From positions 1 to 48,589 of the forward strand of contig JAKBBP010000018.1 in NCBI GenBank assembly GCA_021808445.1: a stretch of DNA of 48,589 nt, in the 5' to 3' direction. A program made the translations under genes and the position numbers. Source of the DNA: Pseudomonadota bacterium. Lineage in GTDB: Bacteria > Pseudomonadota > Gammaproteobacteria > Burkholderiales > Burkholderiaceae_C. Of the stretch, positions 20,699 through 27,813 are shown piece after piece. The first letter of the stretch is position 1. Every line of letters begins with the position of its first letter. The notes below the pieces were generated by a model that ran no database searches, was not told where the DNA came from, and was given only the letters and a program-made list of their open reading frames with translations.

Positions 20699-21778
20699 TC
20701 AGGCGCGCACGCCGTCGCCGTACAGCGAACGATCCTTGAACAACGGAGACACGAAGGGCTTGTCCAAGCCGCTATCGTATTCCCGGTGGTAGCGCTCGAG
20801 GCGCTCGATCTCGTTCCTGGACCCCAGCATCACCGGAACACGCTGGTGCAGGGATTCGGGCTGCACCTCCAGGATGCGCTGGCGCCCGGTGGAGGCGGCC
20901 CCCCCGGCCTGCTCGACGACCATGCCGATGGGGTTGGCCTCGTACAGCAGGCGCAGGCGTCCCGGGCGCACGGGATCCTTGGTGTCGCGGGGATACATGA
21001 AAATGCCCCCGCGCATGAGGATGCGGTGCACGTCGGCGACCATGGAGGCGATCCAGCGGGTGTTGAAGTCGCGTCCGCGATCGCCGGTCTTGCCGGCCTT
21101 GCATTCGGCGACGTAGCGCTGCACCGGCGGCTCCCAGAAACGCTCGTTGCTGGCGTTGATGGCGAATTCGCTGGTGTCCTCGGGAATGCGCAGGTCCGGA
21201 TGGGTGAGGATGAAATTGCCGATCTCGCGGTCCAGCGTGAAGCCATGCGTGCCCTTGCCGACGGTGAGCACCAGCATGGTGGCCGGACCGTAGATGGCGT
21301 AGCCGGCGGCCACCTGCTCGACGCCGGGGCGCAGGTAGTCGGCCTCCTGCGCTTCCCCCAGGCGGCTCATGCGCAGCACGGAGAAGATGGTGCCCACCGA
21401 GACGTTGACGTCGATGTTCGAGGAGCCGTCCAGCGGATCGAACACCAGCAGGTAGGCGCCGCGCTCGAACTGCCCCGGCAGTGCGTAGGGCTCATCGAGC
21501 TCCTCGGACGCCATGCCCGCGACCAGTCCGCCCCATTCGCAGGACTGGATCATCGCCTCGTTGGACAGCACGTCGAGCTTCTTCTGGGTCTCGCCCTGCA
21601 CGTTCTCCGTGCCCAGGGAGCCCAGGAAGCCGCCCAGCGCGCCCTTGGCCGTCATCGCTGCGATGGCCTTCACGGCCGCCGTCACGTCCACCAGCAGCGC
21701 GGCCAGATCCGCCTGGTCGTCGGCTCCCCGCAACTGCTCGATGAGGAACTTCGAAAGGGTGGTACGGCCCTGCAGCAT
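20699..21778 (-). CDS. cbbF: Class I fructose-1,6-bisphosphatase (Calvin cycle)
   Basis: 359 residues. Hydrolyses fructose-1,6-bisphosphate to fructose 6-phosphate, and in this context probably sedoheptulose-1,7-bisphosphate as well. The metal-site signature is [11 protein letters not shown] (about 113-123), preceded by [15 protein letters not shown] and [18 protein letters not shown] form the substrate site. GGGAG lies 7 nt before the ATG. It is the first gene of the operon, behind a leader of about 290 nt and a promoter region shared with cbbR. Confidence 0.97.
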   Translation of the reverse strand: MLQGRTTLSKFLIEQLRGADDQADLAALLVDVTAAVKAIAAMTAKGALGGFLGSLGTENVQGETQKKLDVLSNEAMIQSCEWGGLVAGMASEELDEPYALPGQFERGAYLLVFDPLDGSSNIDVNVSVGTIFSVLRMSRLGEAQEADYLRPGVEQVAAGYAIYGPATMLVLTVGKGTHGFTLDREIGNFILTHPDLRIPEDTSEFAINASNERFWEPPVQRYVAECKAGKTGDRGRDFNTRWIASMVADVHRILMRGGIFMYPRDTKDPVRPGRLRLLYEANPIGMVVEQAGGAASTGRQRILEVQPESLHQRVPVMLGSRNEIERLERYHREYDSGLDKPFVSPLFKDRSLYGDGVRA

Positions 21779-21861
21779 GGTGTGTCTCCCGAACGGATGG
21801 ATGTCCCGGTGCGTGGACCTGCCGAGCCGGACCCGCCGGCGACTGCCTTCCCGACACCTGT

Positions 21862-21903
21862 CTTTTTCAAAACCCCTGCACCGCTCCAGGAGACTTGAAA
21901 AAG
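21862..21903. repeat. 9-bp perfect inverted repeat in the cbbF leader
   Basis: CTTTTTCAA (21862-21870) and TTGAAAAAG (21895-21903) are exact complements with a 24-nt loop. It lies about 85 nt upstream of the cbbF start and would form a hairpin in the leader RNA. The stem is A/T-rich, unlike the GC-rich surroundings. Confidence 0.5.
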
Positions 21904-21904
21904 C

Positions 21905-21959
21905 CCGCAGTCAGAAAACACGGAGACTCGCATGAACGAAAGACGTAATGCGACTGCGG
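21905..21959. repeat. Two-step inverted repeat in the cbbF leader
   Basis: CCGCAGTC (21905-21912) pairs with GACTGCGG (21952-21959), and inside it CGCAT (21929-21933) pairs with ATGCG (21948-21952); the two right-hand arms share one base, so the stems may be alternatives. It follows directly after the 9-bp repeat, so the two hairpins are adjacent. Confidence 0.4.
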
Positions 21960-21992
21960 AAAAAGCAGCCCGGAGCTCAGGAGTCCGGACCC

Positions 21993-22069
21993 GTTCACAA
22001 GCCCGCGCGGTCCACGCGCCCCGCTGGTCGGGGCCCGCGGAGAACCGAAGTTGCGCCACGCTTGTGAAC
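21993..22069. repeat. 10-bp perfect inverted repeat spanning the cbbF transcription start region
   Basis: GTTCACAAGC (21993-22002) and GCTTGTGAAC (22060-22069) are exact complements 57 nt apart. The second arm lies between the candidate -10 box and the predicted start of cbbF RNA. This could be a pair of protein sites (looping) or a long-range RNA stem. Confidence 0.45.
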
Positions 22070-22078
22070 AAATATAAG
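22051..22078 (+). promoter_or_regulatory. Candidate cbbR promoter
   Basis: TTGCGC (22051-22056) and TATAAG (22073-22078) are separated by 16 nt and match sigma-70 -35/-10 boxes in 4 and 5 of 6 positions. Transcription would start about 50 nt before the cbbR ATG. It overlaps the opposite-facing cbbF promoter, so a protein bound there could repress cbbR while activating cbbF. Confidence 0.45.
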
Positions 22079-22099
22079 TGGCGACGCAATTAAGGTAAA
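22071..22099 (-). promoter_or_regulatory. Candidate cbb operon promoter
   Basis: On the minus strand, TTTACC (complement of 22094-22099) and TATATT (complement of 22071-22076) are separated by exactly 17 nt, matching -35 and -10 in 4 and 5 of 6 positions. The -10 shares bases with the cbbR -10 on the other strand. The presumed CbbR sites lie directly upstream, overlapping the -35, as in LysR-activated promoters. Confidence 0.5.
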
Positions 22100-22127
22100 T
22101 TCAGGCTTTCTTGTCCGTGAATTCAGG
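22095..22127. promoter_or_regulatory. Candidate tandem CbbR binding sites
   Basis: GTAAATTCAGG (22095-22105) and GTGAATTCAGG (22117-22127) are near-identical direct repeats exactly 22 bp apart, about two helical turns, placing both on one DNA face. The first lies inside TAAGGTAAATTCA, a T-N11-A match to the LysR consensus. They sit upstream of the candidate cbb promoter and before the cbbR start, where CbbR binds in studied species. Confidence 0.5.
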
Positions 22128-22134
22128 AAAACTG

Positions 22135-23202
22135 ATGAAGAACGTCACCCTGCGCCAGCTTCGGGTCTTCGTCGCGGCGGCCCGGCACATGCATTTCGGC
22201 AAGGCCGCGCAGGAGCTGCACCTGACGCCGCCGGCGGTATCCATGCACATCCGCGAGCTCGAGCAACAGGTGGGGCTGCCGCTGTTCGAGCGGCATGGCA
22301 AGTCGGTCAGCCTCACCCTGACCGCGGAGTACCTGCTGGTCTACGCCCGGCGCGTGCTGTCCACGCTGAAAGACGCCGAGGACGCGCTGGCGCGCTTTCG
22401 CGGCCTGCAGTCCGGGCGCCTGACCATCGGCATGGTCAGCTCGGCCAAGTACTTCATGCCGCGCCTTCTGGCCATGTTCCGCGAAGAACATCCGCACATC
22501 GAGGTGCGCCTGGTCGTGGCCAACCGCGAGCAACTGGCCGAGCAGCTGCAGGGCAGCGAACTCGACCTGGCCATCATGGGGCGCCCGCCGCGCGAACTCG
22601 CCACGCGTGGAGAGCCCTTCGCGGCGCACCCGCTGGGCGTGGTCTGTGCGCCCGACCATCCGCTGATGCGCGGCGAGCGCAAGCCCGCCTCGGCGCTGGC
22701 GCAATTCGGCTTCGTCATCCGCGAGGCCGGCTCCGGCACGCGCAGCGCCATGGAGGAATACCTGCGCGAATGGCGCGTGGATCCGCGCATCGACATGGAG
22801 CTGGCCAGCAACGAAACCATCAAGCAGATGGTCATGTCGGGCATGGGGGTGAGCTTCCTGTCGCTGCACGGCATCGGCCTGGAGCTGCGCAACGGCCTCA
22901 TCGGCGTGCCCGACGTCGAGGGCCTGCCGCTGGTGCGCAGCTGGCAGGTGGTGCACACCTCCAGCAAGGTGCTGTCGCCCTCGGCCGAGGCGCTGCGCTA
23001 TTTCGTGCTGGAAAACGGCGAGTCCTACCTGGCCCGTGAATTCGGCAGCCTGCACCCGATGCCGGCCGAGCCGGTGAGCCCCTCACCGGCGCAGGCCGCT
23101 GCCGCCGAGCGCCTCAGGCAGGCCGCACGGCGCACCCCGCCAGCGCGGCCAGCAGCGCCAGCGGCGCCGTCTCGGCGCGCAGGGTCCGGGGCCCCAGGCT
23201 GA
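22135..23202 (+). CDS. cbbR: CbbR, LysR-family activator of the cbb operon
   Basis: 355 residues. The N-terminal winged helix-turn-helix (VTLRQLRVFVAAARHMHFGKAAQELHLTPPAVSMHIRELE) is typical of CbbR. The effector domain runs from about residue 90 to 300 (GRLTIGMVSSAKYFMPRLLAMF; SNETIKQMVMSGMGVSFLS). The divergent position next to cbbF confirms the assignment. ATG 22135 is chosen; a TTG at 22111 would add 8 residues. After the usual CbbR end near EFGSLHP the frame goes on for about 40 Pro/Ala/Arg-rich residues, which overlap rsmE by 89 nt on the other strand and look like run-on. Confidence 0.95.
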   Translation: MKNVTLRQLRVFVAAARHMHFGKAAQELHLTPPAVSMHIRELEQQVGLPLFERHGKSVSLTLTAEYLLVYARRVLSTLKDAEDALARFRGLQSGRLTIGMVSSAKYFMPRLLAMFREEHPHIEVRLVVANREQLAEQLQGSELDLAIMGRPPRELATRGEPFAAHPLGVVCAPDHPLMRGERKPASALAQFGFVIREAGSGTRSAMEEYLREWRVDPRIDMELASNETIKQMVMSGMGVSFLSLHGIGLELRNGLIGVPDVEGLPLVRSWQVVHTSSKVLSPSAEALRYFVLENGESYLAREFGSLHPMPAEPVSPSPAQAAAAERLRQAARRTPPARPAAPAAPSRRAGSGAPG

Positions 23203-23860
23203 CCGGCACGAACCCCGCGCGCAGCGCGGCGTCGATCTCGGCCTCGTCCAGCCCGCCCTCCGGGCCGCTGAGGGCCAGCACCGGCTGGGCCGGCGCCAGG
23301 GCCGCGGCCCAGCGGTCCAGGGGCTGCACCCGCGCGGCCGCCGCGTCGCCGCGGGGAGCCGCCAGCAGGCAGCGCGCCTGGTCCGCGACGGGCCCCAGCC
23401 CACGCAGCCAGGCCTGCAGGGTGCTCACCTCGCGCAGCTGCGGCAGCCGGTTGCGGCCGCACTGTTCGCAGGCAGCGATGGCCACGCCGCGCCAATGCGC
23501 CAGGCGACGCTCGGCCCGCTCCCCCTCCAGGCGCAGCACGCCGCGCGCGCTCATCAGCGGCGCGATCGCCTGCGCGCCCAGCTCGGTGGCTTTTTCCACC
23601 AGCCAGTCCATGCGCTCGTTGGCGGGCATGCCCACGGCCAGCTCGACCGCCCGGTCGAGTTCGCGCTCCACAGGATCGAAATCCAGCAACTCCAGGCGCT
23701 GCGCCGGCAGCAGGCGTGCGCGCCACTGGCCGCCCTCGCCATCGAAAGCCGCGACCTCCTCGCCTTCGCGCAGGCGCAAAGCGCGCACGTGGCGCTGCGC
23801 CTGCGCGCTCAGGGCCACGGTCGCGCCTGACAACGGCCCCGGCAGGAACAGCCGATGCAT
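23114..23860 (-). CDS. rsmE: 16S rRNA (uracil1498-N3)-methyltransferase
   Basis: 248 residues, SPOUT-class methyltransferase that methylates U1498 of 16S rRNA. The N-terminal PUA-like part has HRLFLPGPLS and QAQRHVRALRLREGEEV. The knot region has ACEQCGRNRLPQL, LALSGPEGGLDEAEI and SLGPRTLRAETAPLALLAAL, which are the SAM-site signatures. The Met at 23860 starts the conserved protein. It follows tal by 23 nt on the same strand, so both are likely on one transcript. Its end overlaps the cbbR tail. Confidence 0.94.
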   Translation of the reverse strand: MHRLFLPGPLSGATVALSAQAQRHVRALRLREGEEVAAFDGEGGQWRARLLPAQRLELLDFDPVERELDRAVELAVGMPANERMDWLVEKATELGAQAIAPLMSARGVLRLEGERAERRLAHWRGVAIAACEQCGRNRLPQLREVSTLQAWLRGLGPVADQARCLLAAPRGDAAAARVQPLDRWAAALAPAQPVLALSGPEGGLDEAEIDAALRAGFVPVSLGPRTLRAETAPLALLAALAGCAVRPA

Positions 23861-23883
23861 GGCCTGGAGCTCGAAAGCCCGGT

Positions 23884-24828
23884 TCAGGCGCGCAGCAGTT
23901 CGAGCAGCGCGTGGGTATCGGCGCTGAACGAGGCAATGCCCTCGTCCAGCTTGCCTCGCCACATGTCGTCGGCGGCCAGCGCGGAGACGAATTCGGCGTG
24001 CCCCACGGCCAGTTCCGCCTGGTCCTCGGCCGGCCCCGGACGCGCCGGATCCAGGCGCAGCGGCAGTGCCTGCGTGGACTGCGCCAGCTCGCCCAGCAGC
24101 GCCGGGGAGATGGTCAGCAGATCGCAGCCGCACAGCGCGGCGATCTGCGAGGTCTGGCGAAAACTCGCGCCCATCACCTCGGTGGCCACGCCGCGCGCCT
24201 TGTAGAAGCGCCAGATGCGCTGCAAGGCGCGCACCCCGGGGTCGGCGTCACCCTCGTGGGCCTGCGGGTCCCAGGCAGCTCCCGCCTGCTGGCGAGCCCA
24301 GTCGGTGATGCGCCCGACGAACGGCGACACCAATTGCACCTCGGCGGCTGCGCAGGCGCGTGCCTGCATGAAACTGAACAGCAGGGTCATGTTGCAGGCA
24401 ACCCCCTCGTCGCGCAGGCGACGCGCCGCCTCGATGCCCTCCCAGGTCGTGGCCAGCTTGATCAGCACCCGCTCGCGGCGCACCCCGGCGGCCTCGTACA
24501 GGGCGATCACGCCGCGGGCGCGCTGCACGCTGGCGTCGGTGTCGTAGGAGAGCCGGGCGTCGATCTCCGTGGACACCCGCCCCGGCACGCGCTCGAGGAT
24601 CTCGCGTCCGAAGCGCACCAGCAGACGGTCCATCGCCTGCTCGGGGTCGCGCGCGGCGCGCACCTCGGGGTCGCGCAGCAAGGGCGCGTATTCCGGAAGG
24701 CGCACGGCACGCAGCACCAGGCTGGGGTTGGTGGTGGCCTCGGCCGCGCCCAGCTCGGGCAGGCGGAGGTACTCGGCGGTATCGGCCACCACGCGGGTGT
24801 GGCGCATCAGGTCGTTGAGGGCACTCAT
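23884..24828 (-). CDS. tal: Transaldolase
   Basis: 314 residues. Transfers a dihydroxyacetone unit between sedoheptulose 7-phosphate and glyceraldehyde 3-phosphate in the non-oxidative pentose phosphate pathway. The Schiff-base lysine is K124 in VLIKLATTWEG. The N-terminal TTNPSLVL, the Asp in STEIDARLSYD, NMTLLFSF, VSPFVGRITDW and MGASFRQTSQI are all standard for the TalB class. It lies beside the cbb cluster but on the far side of cbbR. The 52 nt before glnE's end contain a heptamer repeat. Confidence 0.95.
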   Translation of the reverse strand: MSALNDLMRHTRVVADTAEYLRLPELGAAEATTNPSLVLRAVRLPEYAPLLRDPEVRAARDPEQAMDRLLVRFGREILERVPGRVSTEIDARLSYDTDASVQRARGVIALYEAAGVRRERVLIKLATTWEGIEAARRLRDEGVACNMTLLFSFMQARACAAAEVQLVSPFVGRITDWARQQAGAAWDPQAHEGDADPGVRALQRIWRFYKARGVATEVMGASFRQTSQIAALCGCDLLTISPALLGELAQSTQALPLRLDPARPGPAEDQAELAVGHAEFVSALAADDMWRGKLDEGIASFSADTHALLELLRA

Positions 24829-24858
24829 GACGCCATGGTAATCACGGACGAATTACGG

Positions 24859-24886
24859 ATCACGAATCACGGATCACGGATCACAG
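24859..24886 (-). repeat. 4 x 7-bp tandem repeat at the glnE stop / tal leader
   Basis: ATCACGA, ATCACGG, ATCACGG and ATCACAG are adjacent, and another ATCACGG lies at 24841-24847. The array covers the glnE stop codon (24881-24883) and fills the gap before tal. On the coding strand it reads as repeats of CCGTGAT. Confidence 0.75.
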
Positions 24887-27601
24887 GCTCGCGGCTCGCG
24901 GCGCGATCTCCTCCCGCCCGAACACCGCGCGGCTCAGCGCCTGCACCGCCGCGCGTTCACGCGCCACGCGGGCAGGCTCGACCAGCGCCGCCTGCTCGGC
25001 CCCGCGCAGGCGCTCCGCATGCTGCAGCCGGCGCATGCGCCGGTAGGCCACCGCCGCCAGGCGCCCGACGCGCGCCGGCAGCAGGCCCAGCTGCTCGGCC
25101 AGGCGCAGCAGCGCGATGTTGCCGACGTTGGCCACCAGCTGCGGGAATGCGCAGGCATGCTCCAGCACCAGCGCCTGCACGGCGAACTCCACGTCCACCA
25201 TGCCTCCCGGGTCGTGCTTGAGGTCGAACAGGGCGCTTCGGTTGTGGTGCCCCTCGGCCACGCGCCGGCGCATCGCCACCACCTCGGCGCGCAAGGCCGC
25301 GCCGTCGCGCGGCATGCCCAGCACCTGGGCGCGGATGGCCTCGAAGCGCGCGCCCAGGCGCGCATCCCCGGCGCAAAAGCGTGCCCGGGTCAGCGCCTGG
25401 TGCTCCCAGGTCCACGCCGTGTTGCTGCCACGCCCGAGCTGGTATTGCTCGAAGGCATCCAGCGAGGTGACCAGCAGCCCGGCGTTGCCGTTCGGGCGCA
25501 GCCGGGTGTCGATCTCGAACAGGCCGCCCGCCGGGGTGGCCGCGGTCAGCCACCACACCAGCTTGCGCGCCAGCGCGCCATAGCGTTCGGGCGCCTCGGA
25601 GGCCTCGTCGTCGTACAGGAACACGACGTCGAGGTCGGCCCCGTAGCCCAGCTCCTTGCCACCCAGCTTGCCATAGGCGATGACCGCGAAGGCCGGCTGC
25701 TCGCGGTGGCGTCGCGGCAGGTCGTCCCAGGCCCAGGCCAGCGCGCGGTCGATCACGGCGTCGGCCAGCTCCGAGAGCTCGTCGGCCACCTGCTCGACAT
25801 GCAGGCGGCCGCCCAGGTCGCGCACCAGGATGCGGAAAAGCTCGGCATGGAAGGTCCGACGCAGCACGTCCAGGCCCTCGCCGGCGTCCCAGCTGCCGCG
25901 CTGCAGGGACCGCGCACGCTGACGCTCGCACTCGTCGCGGCAGGCGGCCGACGAAAAGCGCTCGATGGCCGGCGCGATCAGCTCGTCCACCACCATGGGA
26001 TTGCGCTTGACGTAGTCCGCGGCCCAGCTGGAAGCTCCCAGCAGGCCCACCAGGCGCGCCAGGGCCTGCGCCTGTTCGGCGAAAAACGCCAGGTAAGTCT
26101 CGCGCCGCCCGATGGCCTCCAGCACGTCCACCAGACGCGCAAGCACCAGGTCGGGCTGCGCCTGCTGCGAGGCGATGCCGATGCCGCGCTCGATCACCCG
26201 CAGCATGCGGGTGCGCCCGGCATCGCTGAGTGCGGCGTAGCGTGCCGATTGCGCGAGCGCCCGCAGGCGCCCCGACGACTGCCCGCCCTCGATGCCCGCG
26301 GCCGCCAGCAGGTGCAGCAGCGCCTCGATGCTGTCGGCCGGCTTGCGACAACCCACGCAACGCGGCTGCGAGGAATGCAGCAGGGCGTCGAACTCGCCGG
26401 CCACGTACTCGCGCACGGCGTCGAGCTCGCGCAGCAGCGAACACACCGGACGGGTCGAGGCCTGCACCATGCGGCAGGCCTGGGCAATGCGTTCCAGGTC
26501 GCCGTCCTCGGCGGGCAGGCAATGGGTCTGCGCATCGTCCAGGTACTGGATGCGGTGCTCCAGGCGGCGCAGGAACTCGTAGCTCTGCGCCAGGCGCTGG
26601 GCCTGCTCGGGCTGCAGCAGCCCGGCCTCGGCCAGGCGATCCAGCGAACGCAGGGTGTTGCGGTCGCGGATCTGGGGCATGCGCCCGCCGCGCACGATCT
26701 GCAGCAGCTGCACGATGAACTCGATTTCGCGGATGCCTCCACGCCCCAGCTTGAGGTCGTTGGCCCGCTCGGGTCGGGCATTGGCGCGCCGGGCCGCCTC
26801 CTGGCGGATCTGCCGATGCACCCCGCGCAAGGCCTCGAGCATGGCGAAGTCCAGGTAGCGACGCCACACGAAGGGCTCCACCACGCTGTCCAGCGCGGCC
26901 TGCTGGCTGCCGGCCGCATCCTGCGCCGACACGACCCGGCTTTTCAGCCAGGCGAAGCGCTCCCATTCGCGACCCTGCACCTGGAAGTACTCCTCCAGCA
27001 TGGCCAGGCTGACCACCGGCGGGCCGCTGTCGCCATTGGGGCGCAGACGGGTGTCGACGCGGAACACGAATCCGTCGGCCGTCAGATCCGACAGCAGGGG
27101 CACGACGCGGCGCACCACCTGCGCGAAGTAATCGAAATTTGACAGCGGGTGCGCACCGTCGGTGTGGCCGTCCTGATCGAAGATGAACACCAGATCGATG
27201 TCCGAGGACACATTGAGCTCATCCCCGCCCAGCTTGCCCATGCCCGCCACCATCAGCTGCGCGGGGCTGCCCTCGCCCGTCCGGGGCACCCCGTGACGCT
27301 CGCGCAGCTCGCCTTCGGCATGGGCCAGAGCCGCCGCGATGGCGCTTTCGGCCATGCGGCCGATGCCATGGCACACCTGCGCCAGCGGCGCCTCGTGCAA
27401 TACGTCGCGCTCCATCAGGCGCAGCATCAGCGCGTTGCGCACCCGCCGCAGCGCGCAGGCCAGCCCCTCGCGCGCCTGCAGCTGGCGCACCGCCGCGTCG
27501 ATGGCCTGGCGGTCGGGGATGCCGGCGTCCCAAAGGGCGTGAATGTCGTCGTAGCGACCGGACTGACGGCGGTAGAAGCGGGAAAACGCGTCGAGTTGCA
27601 T
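24881..27601 (-). CDS. glnE: Bifunctional glutamine synthetase adenylyltransferase/adenylyl-removing enzyme
   Basis: 906 residues, slightly shorter than the E. coli protein. GlnE adds AMP to, or removes it from, glutamine synthetase in response to nitrogen status via PII. Both nucleotidyltransferase domains are present: the N-terminal removase with GMGKLGGDELNVSSDIDLVF (about 170-190) and the C-terminal transferase with AYGKLGGKELGYGADLDVVF, each with its metal-binding D-x-D. The linker contains LGRGGIREIEFIVQ; the C-terminal end has the matching DLKHDPGGMVDVEF. The start at 27601 gives the usual short N-terminus; the long upstream in-frame extension has no support. It is divergent from the YhdP-like gene. 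Confidence 0.96.
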   Translation of the reverse strand: MQLDAFSRFYRRQSGRYDDIHALWDAGIPDRQAIDAAVRQLQAREGLACALRRVRNALMLRLMERDVLHEAPLAQVCHGIGRMAESAIAAALAHAEGELRERHGVPRTGEGSPAQLMVAGMGKLGGDELNVSSDIDLVFIFDQDGHTDGAHPLSNFDYFAQVVRRVVPLLSDLTADGFVFRVDTRLRPNGDSGPPVVSLAMLEEYFQVQGREWERFAWLKSRVVSAQDAAGSQQAALDSVVEPFVWRRYLDFAMLEALRGVHRQIRQEAARRANARPERANDLKLGRGGIREIEFIVQLLQIVRGGRMPQIRDRNTLRSLDRLAEAGLLQPEQAQRLAQSYEFLRRLEHRIQYLDDAQTHCLPAEDGDLERIAQACRMVQASTRPVCSLLRELDAVREYVAGEFDALLHSSQPRCVGCRKPADSIEALLHLLAAAGIEGGQSSGRLRALAQSARYAALSDAGRTRMLRVIERGIGIASQQAQPDLVLARLVDVLEAIGRRETYLAFFAEQAQALARLVGLLGASSWAADYVKRNPMVVDELIAPAIERFSSAACRDECERQRARSLQRGSWDAGEGLDVLRRTFHAELFRILVRDLGGRLHVEQVADELSELADAVIDRALAWAWDDLPRRHREQPAFAVIAYGKLGGKELGYGADLDVVFLYDDEASEAPERYGALARKLVWWLTAATPAGGLFEIDTRLRPNGNAGLLVTSLDAFEQYQLGRGSNTAWTWEHQALTRARFCAGDARLGARFEAIRAQVLGMPRDGAALRAEVVAMRRRVAEGHHNRSALFDLKHDPGGMVDVEFAVQALVLEHACAFPQLVANVGNIALLRLAEQLGLLPARVGRLAAVAYRRMRRLQHAERLRGAEQAALVEPARVARERAAVQALSRAVFGREEIAPRAASL

Positions 27602-27613
27602 GCGCTGCGGATG

Positions 27614-27629
27614 CCGGGCCGAAGCCCGG
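27614..27629 (-). promoter_or_regulatory. UUCG-tetraloop hairpin just before glnE
   Basis: On the glnE strand CCGGGC-TTCG-GCCCGG forms a 6-bp GC stem closed by a C(UUCG)G tetraloop, an exceptionally stable RNA hairpin. Its 3' end is 12 nt from the ATG, so it could hinder ribosome access. No good Shine-Dalgarno sequence lies between them. Confidence 0.35.
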
Positions 27630-27813
27630 GCGAAGCCTAGGTGTTTCAGCACGCAGCATATTGCAGGCCGGCTTTGCGTGCAGCAGGGCTTCAGGGGATC
27701 CGCGGCGCATGGCTCCTTGGCTACCATCCCGGGAGGGTCGTGGCATCGCGGCTGCTCGCGCTGGCCGCGTGGCGCATCCACCCCTGTCCGTTTCCACGCC
27801 ACCCGCATTGTTC

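Larger units (their letters stand above)
21779..22064 (-). promoter_or_regulatory. Long untranslated leader of the cbb operon
   Basis: Between cbbF (start 21778) and its best promoter candidate (-10 at 22071-22076) lie roughly 290 nt with no credible gene on the minus strand. The stretch is full of inverted repeats (see separate entries). Base composition near 21860-21960 is clearly less GC-rich than in the neighbouring genes. A leader of this size suggests post-initiation control or another internal start, both inferred. Confidence 0.45.

Noticed and set aside
21933..22092. 53-codon plus-strand frame in the cbbF leader with a GGAG upstream
   Set aside because: It overlaps the predicted promoters and inverted repeats, has no recognisable features, and would face away from cbbF. 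Too weak to call as a small gene or leader peptide.
25019..27142. 707-codon plus-strand frame opposite glnE
   Set aside because: Antisense shadow; GlnE on the minus strand has both catalytic domains intact.
27661..27813. Longer YhdP-like start (TTG 27661 or ATG 27709)
   Set aside because: Both add a Gly/Arg-rich stretch before the first membrane helix, which family members lack, and neither has a ribosome site. ATG 27709 remains a minor alternative.
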